Assembly: GCA_036847185.1 (NCBI GenBank) | Contig: DAIUAM010000008.1 | Location: 23,973 to 87,972, forward strand | Direction: 5' to 3' | Source of the DNA: UBA4738 sp002413305 | Lineage (GTDB): Bacteria > Actinomycetota > UBA4738 | DNA length: 64,000 nt | Part shown: piece by piece, positions 28,578-36,646 of the stretch | Position numbering within the stretch: the first letter of the stretch is position 1 | Layout of the letters: each line of letters opens with the position of its first letter | Made by a program: the position numbers and the translations under genes | Notes under the pieces: generated by a model | Database searches by the model: none | Seen by the model: only the letters and a program-made list of their open reading frames with translations | Told to the model about the DNA's origin: nothing

Positions 28578-29807
28578 GTGCTGGGCGAACGGATCAGCGC
28601 CGTGGAAGCCGGGTTCCGGCCGGCGGACCTCTCGTTCATCGCGAACCCCTATCCCGTGTACGCACGGCTGCGCGACCACGCGCCCGTCCTGTACGACGAG
28701 GCCACCGACCACTGGCTGATCTCCCGGTACGGGGACGTGAACGCGCTGCTTCGGGACCGGCGGTTCGGCCGGACGTACCTCCACGTCGCGGGCCACGCGG
28801 AGATGGGCCGGCCCGAGGACCCGCCGGAGCTCGAACCCTTCTGGCACCTCATCCGGGACGGCATCCTCGACATGGAGCCGCCCGACCACACCCGGGTCCG
28901 CCGGTTGGTCTCCAAGGCATTCACCCCCAGGATGGTGGAGAGCCTCCGGCCGAAGATCCAGGCCATCGTGGATCGCCTGGTCGACGGCGTGCAGGGGATC
29001 GGCGAGTTCGACCTGATCGCCCGTCTCGCCGAGCCGTTGCCGGTCGAGGTGATCGCCGAGATGCTCGGGATCCCGCCGGCCGACCGCCACCTGCTCCGGC
29101 CCTGGTCGGCGGAGATCTGCCTGCTATACGAGCTGAACCCGTCGGAGGAATACGGGCGGCGGGCGGTGAAGGCCAGCGTCGACTTCTCCGCGTATCTGCG
29201 CGGGCTGGCCCGGGAGCGACGCCGGACGCCGGGGGACGACCTCATCAGCGCGCTCACCCAGGTGCTGGACGACGGCGAGCGCCTCACGGAGGACGAGCTG
29301 GTCGGGACCTGCGTGCTGCTCCTGAACGCCGGCCACGAGGCCACGGTGAACGTCACCGGCAACGGCTGGTGGTCGCTGTTCCGCAACCCCGCGCAGCTGG
29401 CGCGGCTACGCGAGGACCCCTCGCTGGTCCCCGTGGCGGTCGAGGAGCTGATGCGGTTCGACACCCCGCTCCAGATGTTCGAACGGTGGGTGCTGGAGGA
29501 CGTCGAGCTCCACGGGGTGCGGATCCCGCGAGGTGCCGAGCTGGGGTTGCTGTTCGGCTCGGCGAACCACGACCCGAGCGTGTTCGACCGGCCGCACGAG
29601 CTCGATCTGGGGCGGGAGCCGAACCCGCACGTCACCTTCGGCGCCGGCATCCACTTCTGCCTGGGCGCGCCGCTGGCCCGCGTCGAGCTGGCGCATTCGT
29701 TCGGCACGCTGCTCCGGCGCCTGCCGGACCTAGAGCTGGTCGAGGAGCCCCGATGGAAGCCCGCTTACATCATCCGGGGGCTCCAGGCGCTCCGGGTTCG
29801 GGCCTGA
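28578..29807 (+). CDS. Cytochrome P450
   Basis: Soluble bacterial P450 of 409 residues. The heme ligand cysteine is in FGAGIHFCLGAPLAR. The I-helix is LLLNAGHEATVN, with the acid-alcohol pair seen as E and T, and the ExxR is EELMR. The overall look is that of CYP107-like actinobacterial enzymes. I place the start at GTG 28578 because GAGGAG (28566-28571) lies six bases upstream; the earlier ATG at 28548 has no ribosome site. No ferredoxin partner is adjacent. The substrate is unknown. Confidence 0.88.
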   Translation: MLGERISAVEAGFRPADLSFIANPYPVYARLRDHAPVLYDEATDHWLISRYGDVNALLRDRRFGRTYLHVAGHAEMGRPEDPPELEPFWHLIRDGILDMEPPDHTRVRRLVSKAFTPRMVESLRPKIQAIVDRLVDGVQGIGEFDLIARLAEPLPVEVIAEMLGIPPADRHLLRPWSAEICLLYELNPSEEYGRRAVKASVDFSAYLRGLARERRRTPGDDLISALTQVLDDGERLTEDELVGTCVLLLNAGHEATVNVTGNGWWSLFRNPAQLARLREDPSLVPVAVEELMRFDTPLQMFERWVLEDVELHGVRIPRGAELGLLFGSANHDPSVFDRPHELDLGREPNPHVTFGAGIHFCLGAPLARVELAHSFGTLLRRLPDLELVEEPRWKPAYIIRGLQALRVRA

Positions 29808-29882
29808 GTTCCCACCCTCCGCCATCCCCCGGCCGTACCCTCAGCGGGTCCCCCGTCACCGCGCGAAAGGAAGGCAGCCGCG

Positions 29883-30401
29883 ATGTTCCATCTCGGAACC
29901 CCCCTCTGGCAGATCGTCGTTCGCAGCGTCGTGGTCTACACCGTGGTGTTCGCCGGCTTCCGGCTCCTCGGCAAGCGGGAGCTCGGCCAGATGACGATCT
30001 TCGACCTCGTGCTGATCCTGCTGATCGCCAACGCGGTGCAGAACGCGATGGTCGGGCCGGATTCCTCGCTCCAAGGCGGGGTCGTGGCGGCGGTCGTCCT
30101 GCTGGTGGTGAACCAGATCCTGGCGCAGATCCGCGTGCGGAGTCCGCTGGCCGACCACCTGTTCCAGGGGCAGCCGACCGTCTTGGTCGAACACGGCAAG
30201 CTCATGCTCCCGCAGCTTCGCAAGCAGGGCCTGGACGAAGAGGACCTTCTGATGGCCATGCGCGAGCACGGGATCGACAAGGTGGCGGACGTCGAACTCT
30301 CCGTGCTGGAGACCGACGGCTCGATCAGCATCGTGCCCACCTCGTCCAAGACGTACCGTTCGCGCCGCCATCGGGCGAGAGCCATCCGGAAGCCGCAATA
30401 A
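29883..30401 (+). CDS. YetF-like DUF421 membrane protein
   Basis: A 172-residue protein with two to three N-terminal transmembrane segments (VVVYTVVFAGFRLLGKREL; FDLVLILLIANAVQNAMVG; VVAAVVLLVVNQILAQI) and the C-terminal DUF421 domain (LVEHGKLMLPQLRKQGLDEEDLLMAMREHGI). YetF proteins influence spore or membrane phospholipid traits in Bacillus, but the biochemical role is unclear. GAAAGGAAGG precedes the ATG. Confidence 0.85.
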   Translation: MFHLGTPLWQIVVRSVVVYTVVFAGFRLLGKRELGQMTIFDLVLILLIANAVQNAMVGPDSSLQGGVVAAVVLLVVNQILAQIRVRSPLADHLFQGQPTVLVEHGKLMLPQLRKQGLDEEDLLMAMREHGIDKVADVELSVLETDGSISIVPTSSKTYRSRRHRARAIRKPQ

Positions 30402-30412
30402 CGCGAAACGGC

Positions 30413-30426
30413 ACCGTCGAGACGGT
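30413..30426. repeat. Short perfect inverted repeat
   Basis: ACCGTC-GA-GACGGT, a 6-bp perfect inverted repeat in the gap between the yetF-like and DUF1003 genes. It may be an operator or a weak attenuating hairpin. Confidence 0.35.
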
Positions 30427-30481
30427 ACTGTGTCGACGCGTCGCGGCACGGCGGAGGGGGGACGAGCGGAAAGGAGCCGGC

Positions 30482-31069
30482 GTGAGCGCGAGCACGGGAA
30501 CGATGGCCCCAGGGACACCCCCGGCGGGGAGCGACCCGGACCTGATGAGGCACCGGCAGTGGTTCCCCTGGTCGGGCGGGCCGGACGTGCGGCACCCCGC
30601 TATCAAGAAGGCGATCGACGACCGGACCCTCGGCGAGCGTGTGGCCGACCGGATCGCGAGCTTCGGCGGGTCGTGGCCGTTCATCTTCCTGTTCCTGGGG
30701 ATGATCGCGGCCTGGATGGTGGTCAACACGTTGTTCCTGGCCCGCGTGCTCCACCACCATCAGTTCGACCCCTACCCGTACATCGCCCTGAACCTGGCGC
30801 TGTCGGCCACGGCCGGCCTCCAGGCCCCGATCATCATGATGAGCCAGAACCGCGCGGCCGCCCGCGACGAAGCGCTGGCCGGCCACCATTACGAGGAGAG
30901 CCAGAAGATCGAGAACATCGTGGAGAACCAGCGGTCGCTGCTAGAGCAGAACACCGAGATCACCAAGCAGGTTCAGGAGCTCCTCACCCGCAACACCGAC
31001 CTGACCCAGAAGGTCCACGACCTGACGGAGAAGATCCACACGCTGATGCAGTCGGGCCGGGGCTCGTAG
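30482..31069 (+). CDS. DUF1003 membrane protein
   Basis: A 195-residue membrane protein of the DUF1003 family: WPFIFLFLGMIAAWMVVNTL, then YPYIALNLALSATAGLQAPI and IIMMSQNRAAARDE, two transmembrane helices in a hairpin. It ends in a long coiled coil (EESQKIENIVENQRSLLEQ... to the C-terminus). GTG at 30482 has AAGGAG five bases upstream. Some DUF1003 proteins are linked to acid or cation stress; the role here is unknown. Confidence 0.82.
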   Translation: MSASTGTMAPGTPPAGSDPDLMRHRQWFPWSGGPDVRHPAIKKAIDDRTLGERVADRIASFGGSWPFIFLFLGMIAAWMVVNTLFLARVLHHHQFDPYPYIALNLALSATAGLQAPIIMMSQNRAAARDEALAGHHYEESQKIENIVENQRSLLEQNTEITKQVQELLTRNTDLTQKVHDLTEKIHTLMQSGRGS

Positions 31070-31135
31070 CCCGCCGGCGCGATCGGCACGCGCCTCTAGT
31101 TCGAACTGACTCAGGAGCTCCTTGCCTATTTGGAC

Positions 31136-31183
31136 TGTCGTAGGCTGACGCTATCCTCCGGCGATGCCGAGAGGAGGGGAACC
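31136..31183 (+). promoter_or_regulatory. Conserved leader/promoter of Uma2 gene 1
   Basis: Forty-eight bases that reappear almost unchanged before the other two Uma2 genes. TGTCGTAGGCT starts the block, TATCCT (31152-31157) fits an actinobacterial -10 with TTGGAC 16 bp upstream, then CCGGCG and the Shine-Dalgarno GAGAGGAGGGG. Confidence 0.6.
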
Positions 31184-31747
31184 ATGGCCACCCAACCGAA
31201 GACCGGTCTCACGTACCGGGATCTGGAGGCATTCCCGGACGACAATCTCCGCCGGGAGCTCATCGACGGAGAACTCGTCGTGACGCCCGCGCCTGCGACG
31301 CGCCATCAAGGCGTGGTCGTGGCCCTGGTCTTCGCCCTTGAGACCTATCGGCGCCAGCGCGGCGGGCGCGTGTACCCGGCTCCGACCGACGTGTACTTCT
31401 CCGACGTGAACGTCGTCGAGCCGGACGTCCTGTACGTCAAGGCGGAGAACGTCGAACGCGTGGAGGCGAGGTTCGTTCGCTCGGCGCCCGATCTGGTGGT
31501 CGAGGTGTCGTCGCCGAGCACCCGCCGGCTGGAGCTGGTCCGCAAGCGCGAGCTGTACGAGCGGTACGCCGTCCCCGAGTACTGGTACGTCGACCTCGAC
31601 GCCGACCGCGTGGAGGTGTACCGGCTGCGCGACGGGCGGTACGGCACGCCGGCTCTGCTCGGTTCCGGGGAGGTCATCGAGTCCCCGAACCTCCCCGGCC
31701 TGTCCGTCCCGGTCGGCGAGCTCCTGGCAGCTTCCGCCGCCCCGTAG
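31184..31747 (+). CDS. Uma2 family (DUF820) nuclease-like protein, copy 1
   Basis: A 187-residue protein of the Uma2/DUF820 family, a restriction-endonuclease-like fold common in cyanobacteria and some actinobacteria. The core is present: YRDLEAFPDDNLRRELIDGE, PAPATRHQ, YPAPTDVYFS, VVEPDVLYV, APDLVVEVSSPSTRR and YWYVDLDADRVEVY. The D in PDLVVE and the E and S/T residues form the expected active-site pattern. Substrate and biological role are unknown. It is closely similar to the genes at 39459 and 54174, and its upstream leader is shared. Confidence 0.88.
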   Translation: MATQPKTGLTYRDLEAFPDDNLRRELIDGELVVTPAPATRHQGVVVALVFALETYRRQRGGRVYPAPTDVYFSDVNVVEPDVLYVKAENVERVEARFVRSAPDLVVEVSSPSTRRLELVRKRELYERYAVPEYWYVDLDADRVEVYRLRDGRYGTPALLGSGEVIESPNLPGLSVPVGELLAASAAP

Positions 31748-31817
31748 AACGCGGACCAGGACAGGGAAGCCTCCGAGCAACGGGGGTGAGCCGGCGCCTA
31801 CCGAGCTATCGCGTCGC

Positions 31818-32195
31818 TCAGGCCGACTCGAGCCCCAGTCTCCACGAGAAGACCTTCTCGGGCGTGATCCGTATCAGGGCCGGTTGTTCGTCCGTGGCGT
31901 CCAGCGCTTCGGCCTGGCCCTGGATCATCACCGAGCGTGGACGCCACGGGGTGACCGAGGCGAGGTCGTCCACGACGAACGCCACCTTCGGGTTCGCCCG
32001 GACGTTGCGGAACTTCTTCGTCGGCGGCAGGTCACGTCCCCCGACGTCGATCGTCCCGAGCTCCGCGTTGTGCCGCCACCCCACGGGTGCCACGTGCGGC
32101 TGGCCTTCCGCATCGGCCGTGGCCAGCCGTCCGAGGCGTCGCTCCCCAAGCAGGTACTCCAGCTGGGCGGGCGACAACGCGGTGCCCGCCCTCAT
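31818..32195 (-). CDS. PPOX-class, probably F420-dependent, oxidoreductase
   Basis: A 125-residue split-barrel flavin/deazaflavin protein: LGERRLGRLATADAEGQPHVAPVG, then FRNVRANPKVAFVVDD and a C-terminal IRITPEKVFSWRLG. This matches the small PPOX-class F420-dependent group rather than PdxH. Its ATG overlaps the stop of the Lrp-ligand-domain gene (ATGA). Confidence 0.82.
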   Translation of the reverse strand: MRAGTALSPAQLEYLLGERRLGRLATADAEGQPHVAPVGWRHNAELGTIDVGGRDLPPTKKFRNVRANPKVAFVVDDLASVTPWRPRSVMIQGQAEALDATDEQPALIRITPEKVFSWRLGLESA

Positions 32196-32458
32196 GCCGC
32201 CGCTGGCTCCGGGGTCAGCGTGGTCAGGGACCCCGCCACTGGCGCGGACAGCACGTGCGTCACGCCCGGCAGCGCGCGGATCGCCCCCACGACCGAGTCC
32301 ATCAGGTCGCGCGTCGATCCCGCGTTCACCAGGGCGATCGCGTCGAAGGGGCCGGTCACGTCGTCGGTGAGCTCGAACTCGACGCCGGGGAGCGTGCGGA
32401 GCGACGGGCCGATCGGTCCACTCGCCGGCGCGGTCTGGATCAACAGGAATGCCTTCAC
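32192..32458 (-). CDS. Stand-alone Lrp/AsnC ligand-binding (RAM) domain protein
   Basis: An 88-residue RAM/Asn_trans_reg domain without a DNA-binding helix-turn-helix: VKAFLLIQTA, a central FDAIALVNAGSTRDLMDSVV, and GAIRALPGVTHVLS. Such proteins bind amino acids or modulate partner regulators as oligomers. GTG at 32458 has GGAGGAG at proper distance. It is coupled to the downstream PPOX gene. Confidence 0.75.
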   Translation of the reverse strand: MKAFLLIQTAPASGPIGPSLRTLPGVEFELTDDVTGPFDAIALVNAGSTRDLMDSVVGAIRALPGVTHVLSAPVAGSLTTLTPEPAAA

Positions 32459-32481
32459 GTTCGTCTCCTCCCCCACAGTCG

Positions 32482-33318
32482 TCACACCGCCCGCCGATAC
32501 CGCGCCACGGCCAGCGGGGCGAACACGGCGATGATGCCGATCAGCCACGCCAGCGACTGCCACACATCGGATGCCGCCGGCGTGCCCAGGACCAGGTCCC
32601 GCACCGCCGACACCGTCACGGACACCGGCTGATGCTTCGCGAAGGCCTGGAGCCAGCCGGGCATCGAGCTCACCGGCACGAACGCCGACGACGCGAACAC
32701 CAGCGGCGCCAGCACGGGGAACGCGGCCGCCTGCGCGGTCTCCGGGTCGCCCACCGCCAGGCCGACGGTGGCGAACACCCACGCCATCGCGTACCCGAAC
32801 AGCAGCACCAGGAGCGTGCCGCCCACGAACCGCGGCACGCCGCCGTGGATCCGGAACCCGACCCCGAACCCCACGACGGTCATCAGGATGACCACGAAGA
32901 CGTTGCGGACCAGGTCGGCGATGGTCCGGCCGGTCAACACCGCGGAACGGGCCATCGGCAGGGACCGGAACCGTTCGAGCAGCCCGCTCTTCAGGTCGGT
33001 GGCCAGGCCGATCGCGGCGGCCAGCGAGCCGAACACCACGGTCTGCACGAAGATCCCCGGCATCAGGTAGTCGACGTAGGGGACGTGGGCGAGGGGGCCG
33101 GTCAGCTTGATGGCTCCGCCGAACACGTACCGAAACATCAGCACGAAGATGACCGGCTGGATGGTCGAGAAGACCAGGAGCTGCGGCACCCGCCGGTAGG
33201 CGATGAGGTTCCGGGCGGCGACGGCCAGCGAGTCGTGGGCCGCCCCGGCCACGCGGCCGGCGCCGGTGCGGGTCCTGCTGATGGGAAGGGTCGCCGTTCT
33301 CGTCGTGGTCATGCTCAT
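32482..33318 (-). CDS. ABC-2 type permease of a DrrB-like exporter
   Basis: Membrane permease of 278 residues with six predicted segments, including LLVFSTIQPVIFVLMFRYVFG, YLMPGIFVQTVVFGSLAAA with the ABC-2 signature GLATDLKSGLLERFRSLPM, and a C-terminal YRRAV tail. It is the DrrB/ABC2_membrane type used to export drugs, lipids or polysaccharide. The ATG overlaps the ATPase stop (ATGA), so the two are coupled. Confidence 0.9.
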   Translation of the reverse strand: MSMTTTRTATLPISRTRTGAGRVAGAAHDSLAVAARNLIAYRRVPQLLVFSTIQPVIFVLMFRYVFGGAIKLTGPLAHVPYVDYLMPGIFVQTVVFGSLAAAIGLATDLKSGLLERFRSLPMARSAVLTGRTIADLVRNVFVVILMTVVGFGVGFRIHGGVPRFVGGTLLVLLFGYAMAWVFATVGLAVGDPETAQAAAFPVLAPLVFASSAFVPVSSMPGWLQAFAKHQPVSVTVSAVRDLVLGTPAASDVWQSLAWLIGIIAVFAPLAVARYRRAV

Positions 33319-34310
33319 GCGGCACCTGCCTTCGTCGTCGCGGTTCCGTTTCCGTTCGGCGCGGGTTCGGCTTCGACGTGCCGCCCGGTGAGGGCCAGGA
33401 AGACGTCGTCCAGGCTCGGGTCGCGCACGGTCATCGAAGCCGGCCTGATGCCCTGGGCGCCGAGCGTCTGGAGCACCTCGATGAGGACGGTGGCTGGGTC
33501 CTCCGCGGTGATCCGGACCTTGGTGCCGTCCCGTTCGGCCCGGATGCCGTCCCCGATCGCGGAGACCAGGGCCAGGGCGCGTTCGGCCTGCTCCTGCCCG
33601 GTCATCCCGAGCTCGGTGACGGTGTCCCCCAGCCGGTCCTTCAGGGCGGCAGGCGTGTCGTCGGCGATGACCCGGCCATCGTCGACGACCACGATGCGGT
33701 CGGCCAGCCGGTCCGCCTCCTCGAGGTATTGGGTGGTGAGCAGGACGGTCGTCCCGTCGGCGACCAGCTCGCGGATCACCGCCCACAGCTCGTTGCGCCC
33801 CTCCGGGTCGAGGCCCGTGGTGGGCTCATCCAGGAACAGCACGGGCGGGCGGTGCATAAGCGCCGCGCCCACGTCGAGGCGGCGGCGCATCCCGCCCGAG
33901 TACGTCCGGACCGGCCGGTCGGCCGCCTGGGCCAGCCCGAACCGCTCAAGGATGTCGGCGCTGCGGGTTTCGATATCTCCCCGCCGAAGCTGGGTCAGCC
34001 GCCCGACCAGGCGGAGGTTCTCCCGCCCGGTGAGGTTCGCGTCGACCGCCGCGTTCTGGCCGGCCAGCCCGATGCGGTGCCGCACGGTCTCCGCGTCCCG
34101 CTGGACGTCGAGGCCGAGGACCTCGGCCCGTCCCTTGTCCGGCGGGATCACGGTGGCCAGGATGCGCACCGCGGTGGTCTTCCCGGCGCCGTTCGGCCCG
34201 AGGAGGCCGAAGATGGTGCCGGTGGGCACCTCGAAGTCGATGCCCTTCAGGGCCTCGACGTCGCCGAAGCGCTTCGCCAGGCCCTCCACGAGGATCGCTG
34301 TGTCAGTCAT
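33315..34310 (-). CDS. ABC transporter ATPase, DrrA/daunorubicin-resistance type
   Basis: ATPase of 331 residues: Walker A GPNGAGKTT at 38-46, signature YSGGMRRRLDVGAAL, Walker B VLFLDEPTTGLDP, and the DrrA-type C-terminal extension (DPSLDDVFLALTGRH). It pairs with the permease to make an exporter. The ATG at 34310 is placed where the predicted transcription start falls. The divergent MarR gene and the palindrome in the promoter spacer suggest ligand-relieved repression. Confidence 0.92.
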   Translation of the reverse strand: MTDTAILVEGLAKRFGDVEALKGIDFEVPTGTIFGLLGPNGAGKTTAVRILATVIPPDKGRAEVLGLDVQRDAETVRHRIGLAGQNAAVDANLTGRENLRLVGRLTQLRRGDIETRSADILERFGLAQAADRPVRTYSGGMRRRLDVGAALMHRPPVLFLDEPTTGLDPEGRNELWAVIRELVADGTTVLLTTQYLEEADRLADRIVVVDDGRVIADDTPAALKDRLGDTVTELGMTGQEQAERALALVSAIGDGIRAERDGTKVRITAEDPATVLIEVLQTLGAQGIRPASMTVRDPSLDDVFLALTGRHVEAEPAPNGNGTATTKAGAA

Positions 34311-34317
34311 GGGGGGT

Positions 34318-34346
34318 ATGCTGCCACGATGCTTGGAGCATGTCAA
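34318..34346 (-). promoter_or_regulatory. Exporter promoter with MarR operator candidate
   Basis: On the minus strand TTGACA (34341-34346) and CAGCAT (34318-34323) are 17 bp apart, and the predicted start meets the ATPase ATG, giving a leaderless transcript. The spacer holds an inverted repeat ATGCT-TGG-AGCAT (34329-34341), a plausible site for the divergently encoded MarR protein. Confidence 0.5.
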
Positions 34347-34375
34347 ATGTCTTTTCGCTGCGACCATCGGTGAAC

Positions 34376-34404
34376 TGGAAATGTCCGAGGAGACCGCGTA
34401 TCAT
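34376..34404 (+). promoter_or_regulatory. Promoter of the marR-type gene
   Basis: TGGAAA (34376-34381), 17 bp, then TATCAT (34399-34404), a near-consensus -10. Transcription would begin at 34411, the A of the ATG, giving a leaderless message. Confidence 0.5.
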
Positions 34405-34410
34405 GGATGC

Positions 34411-34899
34411 ATGGTCACGGAATCGTCCGGTTCTGAGAAGGCGCTAGCCGCCGAGGTATGGCGGCTGATGCTCGAATGTTCGATGTCTCAGTTCGGCCGA
34501 ACCTCCGGCATCCTCCACCGGCTCGGCCTCACCCCCGGCCACATGAAGCTCCTGCTCCAGCTCGAAGACGGCGACGGCCGGGCGATGGGCTCGCTCGCGT
34601 CGACGTTTCGGTGTGACGCGTCGACCATGACGTGGCTCGTCGACCGGTTGGAGGAACGCGGCCTAGTCGAACGGCGGATGATGCCCGCGGATCGCCGGGT
34701 GAAGGCGGTGGCTCTGACGCCCCTCGGGGTCAAGACGAAGGGTGAGCTGCTGGAACGGTTGTACGAGCCGCCGGAGGAACTGTTCGAACTGGACGCCGGG
34801 GCGCTGGAAGGGCTGCGTGAGGCGTTGACGAAGATTCGGGCTTCGGGCGAGTCGTCGCCGCTTGGGGTTATGGAGCACCACGGCGCCGCGACTGCCTAG
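34411..34899 (+). CDS. MarR-family transcriptional regulator
   Basis: A 162-residue winged-helix regulator: LGLTPGHMKLLLQLEDGDGRAMGSLA, recognition helix FRCDASTMTWLVDRLEERGLV, wing ERRMMPADRRVKAVALT. It is divergent from the exporter genes, the standard arrangement for a repressor that senses the exporter's substrate. An in-frame ATG at 34381 would add ten residues, but the -10 element lies between the two codons and the second is favoured. Confidence 0.88.
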   Translation: MVTESSGSEKALAAEVWRLMLECSMSQFGRTSGILHRLGLTPGHMKLLLQLEDGDGRAMGSLASTFRCDASTMTWLVDRLEERGLVERRMMPADRRVKAVALTPLGVKTKGELLERLYEPPEELFELDAGALEGLREALTKIRASGESSPLGVMEHHGAATA

Positions 34900-35011
34900 A
34901 CGGCAAGGCGGCGGGCGGACTCCCAGTGACGGGAAGCGGCAACGACCCCGGCCCAGATAGTTGTCGCGGGTCTTGATCGGCGGGTTGTCTCCCTTCATTG
35001 TTCCCTCCGTG

Positions 35012-35926
35012 ATGGGCGCCGACCTGGACGATTCACTTCGAGCCGCCGCATTCCTCTATCTGGACGACGTCCGAGCGCAGTCGGGCGGGCCGGCCACCCG
35101 TGGTCAGCTGGAGGCTTTCGAATTTGGCGGGCGGCGCGTCCCCCTGATCCCCCGCCAAAGAGGAATCTGGAAGCCAGGATGGCTCGAGTGTGCACTATCG
35201 ATCGTGACCACATACACGCCGCCAGGCGAGCCGCCGCCCTACGAGGACGAGATCGGCGCCGACCATTACCCGAGGTACAAGTGGCGCGGTACCGACCCCT
35301 ACGCCTACGACAACGTGGCCCTTCGGCGAGCGATGGAGCTAGCCAAGCCGCTGATGTGGTTCATCGGAGTGCGCCCGGGCGTCTACCGGTCGGAGTACCC
35401 GGTCATGCTCGCTGGGGAGGAGCCCGAACGGCATCAATTCGTGCTCGCACTTGACGAGACGATGTGGCGGGGATGGAATCCCGGACTCGTCGCGGCATCA
35501 CCGTTCGACCCGGCTCGCCGCTACGCCGAAGCCGTCGTCCGTGTGCGTCTGCACCAGCGAGTCTTTCGCGACAGGGTGCTCCTCGCGTACGGCTCGCAGT
35601 GCGCACTGTGCCGGCTCCGTCACCCCGAGCTCCTTGACGCTGCCCATATCAGAGGCGACGCCCAAGGGGGTGATCCCATCGTCCCCAATGGCATCGCGAT
35701 GTGCGCGATCCACTACCGCGCGTTCGATTGGAACGTCCTAGGGGTGCGACCTGACTACAAGGTGGAGATCCGCGGCGATGTACTTGCTGAAGCCGACGGT
35801 CCGACACTCCGGCACGCGCTGCAGGGTCTGCACGGCGAGGAGATCGTTGTGCCAATCAGACGCGCCGAACGCCCGAGCAGAGAGCTACTCGAGGAGCGGT
35901 ACGAGCGTTTTCGCTTGGTGGGGTGA
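35012..35926 (+). CDS. HNH endonuclease (COG3440-like putative restriction enzyme)
   Basis: A 304-residue protein whose last third is an HNH nuclease: CALCRLRHPELLDAAHIRGD, then GGDPIVPNGIAMCAIHYRAFD. The N-terminal two-thirds matches actinobacterial COG3440-like proteins (PRQRGIWKPG; YPRYKWRGTDPYAYDN; IGVRPGVYRSEYPV). The function is thought to be restriction or DNA damage, but is not proven. No methyltransferase is nearby, which points to modified-DNA targeting or a lone nuclease. The DNA here is visibly less GC-rich than the flanks. ATG at 35012 fits the family start; GTG at 35009 is equally possible. Confidence 0.78.
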   Translation: MGADLDDSLRAAAFLYLDDVRAQSGGPATRGQLEAFEFGGRRVPLIPRQRGIWKPGWLECALSIVTTYTPPGEPPPYEDEIGADHYPRYKWRGTDPYAYDNVALRRAMELAKPLMWFIGVRPGVYRSEYPVMLAGEEPERHQFVLALDETMWRGWNPGLVAASPFDPARRYAEAVVRVRLHQRVFRDRVLLAYGSQCALCRLRHPELLDAAHIRGDAQGGDPIVPNGIAMCAIHYRAFDWNVLGVRPDYKVEIRGDVLAEADGPTLRHALQGLHGEEIVVPIRRAERPSRELLEERYERFRLVG

Positions 35927-35958
35927 GGCGGTCTTTCGCCCCCCAGCAGGTCACACAG

Positions 35959-36531
35959 TTAGCCCTCGATCTGGGTTCCTGAGCCGATCACCAACTCGGT
36001 GTACGACTCGTCTTGCATATGCGTTCGAAAGTTGACTTGAAACTGCGTGCGCTTTGCCTGTGTTCGCTGAACAACCTCGTCCATCCTCAGCAGGACCGCG
36101 AATGGCCGGCCGTAGATGTTGGCCGAGTTCATCACGATGAACGCGAAGAGATACCTGTCTCCGAGCGCCGCAGCCATTCCGTACTCTCGCTCCGTTGCAC
36201 CGAAGAAGAACCCGTTCAGGTTGGCGTCCTTGATCGGCTTCCGCGTGGACTTCATCTCAACGAGCCGCAGCCGTTCCAGATGCCGGTCAAGTGTCCTTGC
36301 CGTGATCGGCTCCGTCGGCTCCGGCGTCATGACCGCATCGAAGGTCTGGGCGCCCCATTCGCCTTTCACCGGTAACGCCTCGATAATCCGAAGCTTCGTC
36401 GGTGCGTCGACGACTTGGAAGCGCAGGTCTTGGAGCAGGAGCGACAGCGCGCTGTTCTCCGTACGCCGATTCGACATGCTCTTCCCGAACTTGGTTTCGT
36501 CCACGACATCTCCTAACCAGCCGAGGAGCAT
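35959..36531 (-). CDS. Unknown protein with a nuclease-like ExK motif
   Basis: A 190-residue protein I cannot place with certainty. Its centre, LRLVEMKSTRKPI followed by LNGFFFGATEREYGMAAALG and YLFAFIVMN, has the E-x-K spacing and hydrophobic strands of DUF3883-like, PD-(D/E)XK-related domains often fused to or beside restriction systems. It is convergent with the HNH gene (32 bp between stops). Just before its ATG lies an inverted repeat GATCTC...GAGATC (36532-36557) that overlaps the ribosome-binding region. The codon use is more AT-rich than that of its neighbours. Confidence 0.55.
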   Translation of the reverse strand: MLLGWLGDVVDETKFGKSMSNRRTENSALSLLLQDLRFQVVDAPTKLRIIEALPVKGEWGAQTFDAVMTPEPTEPITARTLDRHLERLRLVEMKSTRKPIKDANLNGFFFGATEREYGMAAALGDRYLFAFIVMNSANIYGRPFAVLLRMDEVVQRTQAKRTQFQVNFRTHMQDESYTELVIGSGTQIEG

Positions 36532-36557
36532 GATCTCTGGCGGGCGTCCCGGAGATC
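36532..36557. repeat. Inverted repeat before the nuclease-like gene
   Basis: GATCTC (36532-36537) and GAGATC (36552-36557) face each other around 14 bases, touching the start codon of the minus-strand gene. It could be an operator or an mRNA hairpin that hides the ribosome site. Confidence 0.4.
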
Positions 36558-36646
36558 AAGTCGGGCGGACGATCTGACGGATGTCGGTGACGATCGGTAC
36601 CCTGGCGGAGCCTTCCCAATGGACCTCCCCGAGGAGGTACGTGAGG

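Noticed and set aside
34381..34410. Earlier ATG for the marR-type gene
   Set aside because: The near-consensus -10 TATCAT lies between it and the second ATG, so the earlier codon would not be in the message.
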